7,302 nt of DNA. Origin: Planctomycetota bacterium. Lineage in GTDB: Bacteria; Planctomycetota; PUPC01; JACPCR01. Below the pieces are notes generated by a model that was not told where the DNA came from, did no database searches, and saw only the letters and a list, made by a program, of their open reading frames with translations. A program made the translations under genes and the position numbers. The stretch is from contig JASLXP010001024.1 of assembly GCA_030740295.1 (NCBI GenBank), forward strand, positions 1 through 7,302. Direction: 5' to 3'. Positions within the stretch are counted from its first letter, which is position 1. Each line of letters opens with the position of its first letter. Below are positions 1 through 6,364 of this stretch, in pieces.

Positions 1-16
1 GGTTGGATGATGCCAT
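1..16 (-). CDS. Possible 5' end of a gene leaving the window on the left (five codons visible)
   Basis: Read on the minus strand, an ATG at 16-14 opens a frame that begins M-A-S-S-N and leaves the window. It is preceded by GGAAGG (plus-strand 25-30), with an 8-base spacer, which is a good Shine-Dalgarno arrangement. The orientation matches the lipoprotein gene upstream of it (stop at 181), so it could be the next gene on the same strand after a 164-base gap. Only five codons are visible, so no product can be named and the match could be chance. Confidence 0.25.
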
Positions 17-180
17 TCGGATTACCTTCCGTGGTGAAAGAAACAAGGCAGTTTCAACCTATAAAGATCACCCGGAAAAGGTTCGTTGCGACATCATGGT
101 TGTAAATATTCGTGAGAACATCGAAGCTCGTCCAAAACCTCGTAGTGGCCCTCAAGTTCCGAGTGAACGTCGGACGACTT
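17..180. other. Intergenic stretch downstream of the lipoprotein gene
   Basis: No recognisable gene is seen. A plus-strand frame is open from the left edge to a stop at 195-197 (64 codons, beginning with a TTG). Its translation is strongly polar, resembles nothing I know, and would overlap the 3' end of the opposing lipoprotein gene by 17 bases. I see no strong hairpin followed by a T-run that would serve as a terminator for the minus-strand gene. Confidence 0.5.
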
Positions 181-1425
181 TCATTCGGGAAAACTGAAGT
201 TGTTGTTCCTCGCAAAAAAACCAACGCCAAGGTGCTCTGGCAGGGCTGCCAGTCCCAGAAGCATGCATGAATAGTCGATGCCCTGGATAATGTTTGCCCG
301 CCAGGTCTCGTCTTTGAGGGAAAATCGCCAGAGCAGTTGACCGGCCGGGGTGTCATACACGGCTCTTTTATCCTTGAGCAGGTTTTCGAGATCGGCCATC
401 GCTTCCGGCAACGCAGGAATGAAGCCGGCGACGATGTGGGGCGATACGACCTGGTTGGGATTCCGCTTGAGGTTATGTGCCCGGTAGCCTTCGGGTGCCT
501 GCCCAGCGCCGTGTCCCCAGGCGTGCGGGGCGGCCGTCCCACTGAAACGGGAACGATCCGCCCTGGCGGCATTTTCGAAGTAGCGTCTGTATTTCTTGCC
601 GGTAGTGCAGGGATGGCAGAGATAGAACGGAAACTGGATGGTGAAGGATGAGAGAAAACTGCGCGGGTTGTCCGTAAGTAAAGAGTACTCGCCATATTTT
701 CTTTGAGGCAGCCCGTCCGGGTCTGCGTAGTGATTCTTCCACAAAAGCGAGGCAGGTCCGGGCCGGCCGACTTCTGCCTTCATGGCCAGCCAGGCGACAA
801 TCATGTACTCATTGAATGGCCGGGTGACCCCTTTTCCTTCCCCGTCACCGGCATCTTTGAGTTCCAGGTAGATCGTGCCTTTCAGTGGGTCGGCAATCGA
901 CTTCGACCAGTCGATACTTTTCCAGAGTTTGCCGGCCTGTTTTGCAATCTCCGGTTCGCGTCTGAAATACTCTTTGCAGAAGAGCGCACCCGAAACCAGC
1001 AACGCCGTATCGATTGTGCTGAATTCACTGCGCCAGGCCTGCTGCCCGGTTTTCATGTCAATGAAATGTCGAAAGAAACCGGACTGATTGCGCGCCGGCT
1101 TGAAACTCGGATGTTCACCATTCATGGATTTCAACGTTACGAGCGCGGCATCCGCGGCGTCCTCCCGCCAGCCCATGGCATCCGAGATACAAAGCGAGAC
1201 CAGCCCCATCCCGACGTTAGCGACCGAGCACGGATGGCCGTCCGGCCCGTTCAGTCTTGTCGAGTCCCGATAGACACCGAACTCGTTTCGCTGACGTTCG
1301 AAGAGTTTCCACGAATTTTTGAACTGGCGATACAGCGCGTTCTCTCTGGTCTGTGGTTTCGAAGTCTGCAGAATCTTGCAGGCCGGAAGGAACATCAGGA
1401 ACAACACTGTCACGAGTATGCGCAT
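181..1425 (-). CDS. Glucoamylase-like family lipoprotein (PF10091 / GH144-related)
   Basis: This is a predicted envelope lipoprotein of 414 residues with an alpha/alpha-barrel glycoside hydrolase domain of the 'putative glucoamylase' family, whose characterised relatives include GH144 endo-beta-1,2-glucanases. Seen: a short basic N-terminus (MR), a hydrophobic stretch ILVTVLFLMF and a lipobox LPAC with the lipidated Cys at residue 16. Family-like blocks follow: SVANVGMGLVSL (about 67-78), GFFRHFIDMKTG then W-R-S-E-F-S-T-I-D-T-A-L-L (about 116-143), FNEYMIVAWLAM (about 204-215), WGHGAGQAPEGY (about 303-314) and VSPHIVAGFIPALPEAM (about 327-343). The acidic residues E134 and D139 lie in the conserved S-E-x-S-T-I-D-T block, which lines the sugar pocket in this family. 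An upstream ATG at 1539 would add 38 residues before the signal peptide. I prefer 1425 because the signal peptide starts there and GAGAG lies 7 bases upstream. The sugar specificity (beta-1,2-glucan or another glucan) is inference; the family assignment is from memory of its motifs. Confidence 0.8.
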   Translation of the reverse strand: MRILVTVLFLMFLPACKILQTSKPQTRENALYRQFKNSWKLFERQRNEFGVYRDSTRLNGPDGHPCSVANVGMGLVSLCISDAMGWREDAADAALVTLKSMNGEHPSFKPARNQSGFFRHFIDMKTGQQAWRSEFSTIDTALLVSGALFCKEYFRREPEIAKQAGKLWKSIDWSKSIADPLKGTIYLELKDAGDGEGKGVTRPFNEYMIVAWLAMKAEVGRPGPASLLWKNHYADPDGLPQRKYGEYSLLTDNPRSFLSSFTIQFPFYLCHPCTTGKKYRRYFENAARADRSRFSGTAAPHAWGHGAGQAPEGYRAHNLKRNPNQVVSPHIVAGFIPALPEAMADLENLLKDKRAVYDTPAGQLLWRFSLKDETWRANIIQGIDYSCMLLGLAALPEHLGVGFFARNNNFSFPE

Positions 1426-1432
1426 GGGAATT

Positions 1433-1437
1433 CTCTC
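1433..1437 (-). promoter_or_regulatory. Weak ribosome binding site supporting the 1425 start
   Basis: On the minus strand GAGAG is followed by a 7-base spacer and the ATG at 1425. The match to the Shine-Dalgarno core is modest. Together with the lipoprotein signal peptide beginning at this codon, it favours 1425 over the in-frame ATG at 1539. Confidence 0.4.
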
Positions 1438-1589
1438 GGCTTTGCCCTGAAAGAATGCGACCCAGTTGGCCGGCGGGCACCAACTGTTCCGCATTTCTAC
1501 CATGTTTGCGATGGCTGGCTTCTTCTCTGTGCTCTTCATTCATCCCCCGGCCTTGAAACGCTTGGTAACAGCACAGCAGCATCGGTGAA

Positions 1590-1617
1590 TTGTTTTAAAA
1601 CTTCTGCCCGCTAGGAT
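1590..1617 (+). promoter_or_regulatory. Candidate sigma-70-like promoter for the SH3 protein gene
   Basis: TTGTTT (1590-1595) and TAGGAT (1612-1617) are separated by 16 bases, about 40 bases upstream of the ATG at 1659. The -35 and -10 each match the consensus only partly. The site lies in the divergent spacer, and the -35 overlaps a perfect 10-base palindrome GTTTTAAAAC (1592-1601). It is reported only because promoters for both divergent genes must lie somewhere in this spacer or beyond it. No equally good element was found for the minus-strand gene. Confidence 0.2.
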
Positions 1618-1645
1618 TCGTCAGAGACCTCGGACATCTACTACC

Positions 1646-1650
1646 AGGGG
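1646..1650 (+). promoter_or_regulatory. Ribosome binding site for the SH3 protein gene
   Basis: AGGGG lies 8 bases before the ATG at 1659. This selects 1659 over the in-frame ATG codons at 1674 and 1683. Confidence 0.65.
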
Positions 1651-1658
1651 CTATCTTC

Positions 1659-2876
1659 ATGCATCCATCATTCATGCTGGTTATGGGGCGATTGAATCTA
1701 CTTGCTGCGGCATTCATCGCGTTCTTCATTCCAGATTTGGCAATGGGGCAGATCAATGAACGCGAGGTGCAACTGTCCAGGCAGCGCTATCGCTTTGAGT
1801 TTCTTGCCGCAAGGCCAGCGGTTACCGGATTAAAGGGGGATCTCGCCCAGGTCCTTTTCCTTGGGGCGAGGGTCAAGAATAGCGGCGCTAAACCGGCTCT
1901 GAAGAGAATGACAGTGCTGGCGGACGTGAGATTCGAGAATCGTGAGAGAATAGCAGAACGCGCCCACATCAGCGTCGAAGGCATAGAGTCATGGAAGTCC
2001 GGAGTGGTCTACTTCCCAATCCCGTTGAAGGGCAATTTTGACGCAACCAAGTTGCCCGGCATCAAGTCCGTCTCCCTGCAGGTAGAGACCAGCCTCTCTC
2101 CCAAAGATAAGGAAGAACTGGTCGAGTTTGGTGCGGAACCCTCGGAGGGATTTTTCCTCGCCTCGGTCGATACTGAGTATGCAAACGCACATATCCTCCA
2201 CATGATTGGCCGCGAGGTCTACCCGGGCGGCCGGCGGGGACGAATCGTTCGTGATCGGATTCTTCTCTGGACAACCGCGGGCACACCCTCCGCCCAGCCC
2301 GCGCTCGAAGTCAGACACGGCGAGCCGGTCCGGCTGATCAAGAAGACGAAGGGCTGGTATTACGTGCGCACTTTCAAGGGCAAACAAGGCTGGGCCCCGG
2401 TCATGCTGATCGATAAGGAACCCGATTACAGGTCGCGCCCGACAACTCTGAGAGTGCGGAATTACGGCACATTCCGCCTGGTGGATTACAGTGTCCTTCC
2501 ATCTCGTGACGGGGGCACTGTCATCGAGGGCCGCATGTTGAACGACACCGCCATCTTCTACTATCTCGCGGGATTCGAGGTCCATCTCCAGGATGTTAAG
2601 GGGCGGAAAATTGGAGAAGGCCGTGCCATCATCAAAGACTTCGGCCGCAAAGAAATCGCGCCCTTTGCAGTGGTCTTCAATAGCTTGCCAACGCACCGGG
2701 TAGCACGTGCACGATTCCGCCTGAAGGATGCGGAACGGCGGACCGACACGATCATCATTCGCAATGTAAACGGCGGAAATCAGCTCAACGTCAGCCCGTT
2801 ATCGGTGCAATGTGAAGATGAAGGCGGAACATCCACGAATAAAGTGACGGTAAAGGAACTGGTTCTGGCGGAATAG
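1659..2876 (+). CDS. Exported protein with a bacterial SH3-like domain between two beta-rich domains
   Basis: A protein of 405 residues that I cannot match to a named family over its full length. Seen: an N-terminal signal peptide with hydrophobic core LNLLAAAFIAFF and likely cleavage near AMG|Q (residue 30), placing it in the periplasm or outside the cell. Residues about 40-145 form a beta-rich segment (ARVKNSG, VLADVRFEN). Residues about 203-254 look like a bacterial SH3 domain (SH3b): W204, GEPVRLIKKTKGWYYVRT and GKQGWAPVMLID fit the usual G-x-x-V-x-V-x-x-x-x-G-W-Y-x-V and G-W-V pattern. Residues about 262-360 form a second beta-rich segment (GRMLNDT, FEVHLQDVKGRKIGEG, FAVVF) that resembles FxLYD-type immunoglobulin-like domains. 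SH3b domains usually bind peptidoglycan or proteins, so a cell-wall or adaptor role is possible but unproven. It is encoded divergently from the glucoamylase-like lipoprotein gene and 193 bases upstream of the GH123-like gene, in the same direction as the latter. Confidence 0.8.
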   Translation: MHPSFMLVMGRLNLLAAAFIAFFIPDLAMGQINEREVQLSRQRYRFEFLAARPAVTGLKGDLAQVLFLGARVKNSGAKPALKRMTVLADVRFENRERIAERAHISVEGIESWKSGVVYFPIPLKGNFDATKLPGIKSVSLQVETSLSPKDKEELVEFGAEPSEGFFLASVDTEYANAHILHMIGREVYPGGRRGRIVRDRILLWTTAGTPSAQPALEVRHGEPVRLIKKTKGWYYVRTFKGKQGWAPVMLIDKEPDYRSRPTTLRVRNYGTFRLVDYSVLPSRDGGTVIEGRMLNDTAIFYYLAGFEVHLQDVKGRKIGEGRAIIKDFGRKEIAPFAVVFNSLPTHRVARARFRLKDAERRTDTIIIRNVNGGNQLNVSPLSVQCEDEGGTSTNKVTVKELVLAE

Positions 2877-3069
2877 TTTTCATTTCACGAATCCGGCCAC
2901 TTGAAGGTTGGGCTCTCCTGAGTCCGGAGCTCTGCAGTTGGGGACACCACTTCGACCCCGATGAGCCGGTTCTCACAGCCGCGAAGCCCATTCCGATTTG
3001 AAGAATATGACCTCAGTGGATAACGGTTGCCCTGGAGCAAGCTTCATTTCTTCACACCAGGGTGCCGCC
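2877..3069. other. Intergenic stretch between the SH3 gene and the GH123-like gene
   Basis: No gene is seen. A weak inverted pair CTCC/GGAG at about 2914-2929 has only four clean pairs and no T-run, so it is not called as a terminator. A TTG at 2998 opens the same frame as the downstream gene, but it lacks a signal peptide immediately after it and is not chosen as the start. The length leaves room for a separate promoter, though no convincing -35/-10 pair stands out. Confidence 0.5.
3059..3062 (+). promoter_or_regulatory. Ribosome binding site that decides the GH123-like start
   Basis: AGGG lies 7 bases before the ATG at 3070. The coding sequence from that ATG begins directly with a hydrophobic export signal. 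This favours 3070 over the upstream in-frame TTG (2998) and ATG (3007). Confidence 0.55.
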
Positions 3070-6000
3070 ATGTCTACCGCCATTCTATCTTTCCTCTGTT
3101 GCCTGCATGCACTACAGGCCGAAGCCCCGAAGCCTCCGGCCAATGATCGGGCTACTCTTCTTCTGGTGCGAGGCGAAGAGTCGCTGAAGGATGAGAGCCT
3201 TCTGGCGCACAAGCTCTCTGCAAGCAACGCGGCCACCGCGCAGGGACGTTTTGGCAAGGCACTGGACCTGAGAGGTGATGCCGTATTCTCCGTGCGCGTG
3301 AAAGAGTCCGCGCAGCCCCGTGAGGAGATGACCCTCGAGTGCTGGGCCAATCTCGAAGACCGAGGCGACGAGAGACTCCAGCGCGTCATTGGTCGCAGTT
3401 CTGCTTATGGTCTGTACATCAGCGGCCGGATGCCTCGACCTGTCCTGTCCTTTTACACGCGCACGGATCTCAAAGACGACCATTCATGGAAGTCCGTCAC
3501 CACTCCGATGCCGCTCAAGAAATGGGTGCATCTTGCGGCGACCTATGACGGTACCACGATGCGCCTCTACATCGACGGCGTGCTCAAGGCCGAACGTGAA
3601 AACAAGGGCAAGCTCATTCCCACTAAAGCGCCTTTCTACATCGGCTCTGAGGCTGGCAGAGGTGGCCAACTCCGCTTTCTCGGCCTCCTCGACGAAGTTC
3701 GTTTCTCCAAAGTTGCTCGAACTGATTTCTTTTCGGGTAAACCGCTGGCTCGAAAGCCTGCAACTATCGAATTACGTATCGTCGACAAGTCCACGTTGAA
3801 ACTGCAGCCCAAGCTCATGGCCCCGATGGCGTCGAAGGCCCCCAAGGTGGACGGCAACATCACCGAACCATTCTGGAAGGCAATCCCACCGGCGCGCTTT
3901 GTCGAGTCTTCGCAGGCCGTTGAACCGAAGTATCCGACGCAGGTGCGGGCAGCGTGGGACAGCGAAAACCTGTACCTCGCATTCCGAGGATTCGAAAAGG
4001 GGCAGGAAACCTGGCGTGAGGGAACAAAAAAACGCGATGACACAGCCATCTTCAAGGGTGACTCAGTCGAGATTTTTATTCAGCCTACCGGTATGTCACC
4101 CGGCTACTTTCAGTTTGCAGTAAATCCCGTCGGCGGTCTCTGGGACACACGCTGGGATAGGCCCCGCCAGAGGCAGAACTGGAATGGACAAGGCATCAGA
4201 CTCGCCGGACAGGTGCGTCCGGACGACTGGTCGATAGAGGTGGCGATCCCTTTCAAGACTCTGGGCCAGAAACCGCCGCAGCAGGGCAGCGAATGGCGAG
4301 TGAATTTCTGCCGCACGGAAGTTCCCAATCGTGAGCTCACCTGCTGGTCTTACACGGGAGGGGGCTACCATGTGCCCGAGCGATTCGGACATCTGAAGTT
4401 CAGTCAGACGGCTGGCAGCCAGGAAGATATGTCCGGAAGCAGCGAGATTCTCGGGACCATCCAGGAGGCAAACGGCGACCCCGTAGCCGGCATCGCGGTG
4501 CAGTTTCCGCTCGGCTTTACTCGTACGGACGCGTTTGGTGATTTCCGACTGCGCGGCGTGAGCAAGGGCGACATTCCGATCATCATCGCTTCGCCCAGAT
4601 ATGAAGAGGTGGCCGGGCTGGCGAAGGTTTCGAATTCTTCGGAGTCCCTGGCGCCGATCACTTTAAGAAGGGTCGATCCGTACCGGCCGGCGTATTTGTT
4701 GGAGGGCAAAGGCCCGGTTACCTGGCTCAAATCCAGTATCACCGAAGCTGTCGATATGGGAAAGAAGGCCAAGGACGGCGTCGCCGACAGGCTGCAGATT
4801 CAGGCGACGCTCGGTGAACATGAATCGCGTGCCGTTGCTTTTTATTCGCACACCGATCTGACCAAGCCCAACCTTACGCTATCCCTCAAAGGAACGGACG
4901 GCACTCCGTTCCCGGGGAAGGCAGAAGTGCGATGGACTCAACGCCTCCTGAAACGCATCCAGTACACGCGCCCCCGGGAAGACGCCGTTTTCAATTGGCG
5001 CTATCTGTGGCATGAGCCACCAGAAAGAATTGCTCAAGGGCACCTTCGCCACCTCGTGGTCACGGTAAAGGTGGCCGAAGGCACTCCCGTCGACACGTAC
5101 AAGGGTGACCTGACACTATCTGCAGGTTCAAAAAAGATCGCAGCTTTGCCCGTCGAACTGGAGGCCCTTCCTTTCCATCTGGTGACACCGGCACATAAAC
5201 GCGTTGGCGTTTACTTCCGCGGCCACTCACTGGCAGATGAGCAACTGGACGTCGAACTTTCTGACATTCGAGAACATGGCGGCTCAGTGCTTGTCTGGCA
5301 CTCCAGCATCTATTACGCGAAGAAGGAGGACGGCACTATCGGCTACGACACCTCCCAGGTCAGACATGCCGTGGAAACGCAGCAAAAGCACGGCATCGGG
5401 CCACCTTATCTGGTCGGCACCGCACCGCGTCGGGCCGCGGCACTGGCCGGGCTCAAAGTGGAGATGTCCGAGAAGTTCGCAGACCAGGTGCGGAACAGTC
5501 AGAAGTTCAAAGAGATTTACGCTAACGGCATCAAGGCCCTGGCCGGGCTCGAAAAGGAGCTCGAAGCCGGCGAGTTCGTTTACACCTGGATGGACGAAGT
5601 CTTTGGTCGCGGCAGGTTCGAACCGTGGAAGGCCTTCGCTGAAGCAACGAGGGCGCTATCCAGGAATCGCATCTACATCACCTTTCACAATCGAAACCAG
5701 GAACAGGTGGACAAGGCCGATCCGTGGGTCGATGTGCGAGGGTACCACGGGCACACCATCGATTGGTGGCTCGGCGAGGGACACACCTTTCGGGAGCTTG
5801 CGGAGGAGTTGAAAAAGTCAGGCGACGAGGCATGGAACTACTACAACATCCGCGAAATCGCCGTCACCTCTGAGTGGGTCCGCCTCTGCAACGGCTACTG
5901 GCTCTGGCGAAGCCCCATCACCGCGCATACGCCCTGGATCTACTATTCCTGTGGAGGCAGCCCGTTCGATGACCTTGATTCAGATCGTCACGACTTCGCC

Positions 6001-6303
6001 TACGCCGCACCCCATCCGTCCAAGCCGGAAATGGTCTCGACGCTCGAATGGGAATGCTTCCGTGAAGGCTTCGACGATCTTCGCTACCTGGTCACCCTGG
6101 AGCAGGCTCTCATGAATGCCGACGAGGCAAATCTCAAGCATCGGACTGTTGGCCGAGCTCGCGCCTATCTGAAAAACTTGTGGGATGAAGATCCCCGCGT
6201 GCCTATCCAGGCCGAGAAGTTGACTGCCGAGGACTTTATCAGCCGGAGGAAGGAAATGTCGAAATTGATACAGGATCTGTTGAATCTGGTGGCAGGCAAC
6301 TGA
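3070..6303 (+). CDS. Exported LamG-CBM9-GH123/DUF4091-like multi-domain glycoside hydrolase
   Basis: A predicted secreted polysaccharide-degrading enzyme of 1077 residues. Domains in order (numbered from the ATG at 3070): a short signal peptide (AILSFLCCLHAL, probable cleavage near LQA|E, residue 17), with no basic residue in its n-region, which is slightly atypical. Next is a LamG / concanavalin-like domain (about 25-217) with the hallmark WVHLAATYDGTTMRLYIDGV and then LLDEVRFSKVA. Next is a CBM9-like carbohydrate-binding domain (about 251-444: KVDGNITEPFWKA, YLAFRG, GDSVEIFIQP, WSIEVAIPF). A carboxypeptidase-regulatory-like beta domain follows (about 460-534: GTIQEANGDPVAGIAV, TRTDAFGDFRLRGV). 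The C-terminal half (about 535-1077) resembles GH123/DUF4091. It has an Asp-Glu pair (D842-E843, in YTWMDEVFG, bases 5593-5598) where GH123 enzymes carry their catalytic pair, and the closing EWECFREGFDDLRYL (993-1007) typical of DUF4091. Known GH123 enzymes are beta-N-acetylgalactosaminidases that use substrate-assisted catalysis; the substrate here is not proven. A sulfatase gene follows after 61 bases in the same direction. Confidence 0.85.
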   Translation: MSTAILSFLCCLHALQAEAPKPPANDRATLLLVRGEESLKDESLLAHKLSASNAATAQGRFGKALDLRGDAVFSVRVKESAQPREEMTLECWANLEDRGDERLQRVIGRSSAYGLYISGRMPRPVLSFYTRTDLKDDHSWKSVTTPMPLKKWVHLAATYDGTTMRLYIDGVLKAERENKGKLIPTKAPFYIGSEAGRGGQLRFLGLLDEVRFSKVARTDFFSGKPLARKPATIELRIVDKSTLKLQPKLMAPMASKAPKVDGNITEPFWKAIPPARFVESSQAVEPKYPTQVRAAWDSENLYLAFRGFEKGQETWREGTKKRDDTAIFKGDSVEIFIQPTGMSPGYFQFAVNPVGGLWDTRWDRPRQRQNWNGQGIRLAGQVRPDDWSIEVAIPFKTLGQKPPQQGSEWRVNFCRTEVPNRELTCWSYTGGGYHVPERFGHLKFSQTAGSQEDMSGSSEILGTIQEANGDPVAGIAVQFPLGFTRTDAFGDFRLRGVSKGDIPIIIASPRYEEVAGLAKVSNSSESLAPITLRRVDPYRPAYLLEGKGPVTWLKSSITEAVDMGKKAKDGVADRLQIQATLGEHESRAVAFYSHTDLTKPNLTLSLKGTDGTPFPGKAEVRWTQRLLKRIQYTRPREDAVFNWRYLWHEPPERIAQGHLRHLVVTVKVAEGTPVDTYKGDLTLSAGSKKIAALPVELEALPFHLVTPAHKRVGVYFRGHSLADEQLDVELSDIREHGGSVLVWHSSIYYAKKEDGTIGYDTSQVRHAVETQQKHGIGPPYLVGTAPRRAAALAGLKVEMSEKFADQVRNSQKFKEIYANGIKALAGLEKELEAGEFVYTWMDEVFGRGRFEPWKAFAEATRALSRNRIYITFHNRNQEQVDKADPWVDVRGYHGHTIDWWLGEGHTFRELAEELKKSGDEAWNYYNIREIAVTSEWVRLCNGYWLWRSPITAHTPWIYYSCGGSPFDDLDSDRHDFAYAAPHPSKPEMVSTLEWECFREGFDDLRYLVTLEQALMNADEANLKHRTVGRARAYLKNLWDEDPRVPIQAEKLTAEDFISRRKEMSKLIQDLLNLVAGN

Positions 6304-6350
6304 GCAACCCTGAAGTAAGGCGGCTACTGAGATTCATGCTCCCAACAATA

Positions 6351-6355
6351 AAAGG
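6351..6355 (+). promoter_or_regulatory. Ribosome binding site for the sulfatase gene
   Basis: AAAGG precedes the ATG at 6365 with a 9-base spacer. The surrounding spacer (about 6341-6364) is very AT-rich, unlike the DNA before it. Confidence 0.55.
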
Positions 6356-6364
6356 TTAATTATT

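Noticed and set aside
1426..1539. N-terminal extension of the lipoprotein to the ATG at 1539
   Set aside because: It would put 38 mostly polar residues ahead of a lipoprotein signal peptide, which would prevent normal lipobox processing. The internal ATG has its own modest ribosome binding site.
703..1614. Long plus-strand open frame (303 codons) opposite the lipoprotein gene
   Set aside because: It is antisense to a gene with a clear lipobox and family motifs. Its translation shows no recognisable domain or signal peptide and is rich in Arg and Pro, as expected of a shadow frame in GC-rich DNA.
1989..2696. Minus-strand open frame (235 codons) opposite the SH3 protein gene
   Set aside because: It is antisense to a gene with a good ribosome binding site, signal peptide and SH3b domain. 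No motif is seen in the antisense product.
2914..2929. Inverted repeat CTCC/GGAG after the SH3 gene as a terminator
   Set aside because: It has only four clean base pairs, mismatches beyond them and no following T-run.
2998..3069. Upstream TTG or ATG start for the GH123-like gene
   Set aside because: It would bury the hydrophobic export signal behind 21-24 residues, and neither upstream codon has a ribosome binding site as good as the one before 3070.
3088..3105. Cys-Cys in the GH123-like signal peptide as a lipobox
   Set aside because: The residues before the Cys are S-F-L rather than the small residues of a lipobox, and the Cys falls too near the N-terminus. An ordinary signal peptide ending at LQA fits better.
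5204..5812. Plus-strand open frame (202 codons) in another phase inside the GH123-like gene
   Set aside because: It overlaps the catalytic region that is clearly coded in the main frame. The product is low-complexity in Ser, Arg and Thr, which is typical of a frame shadow.
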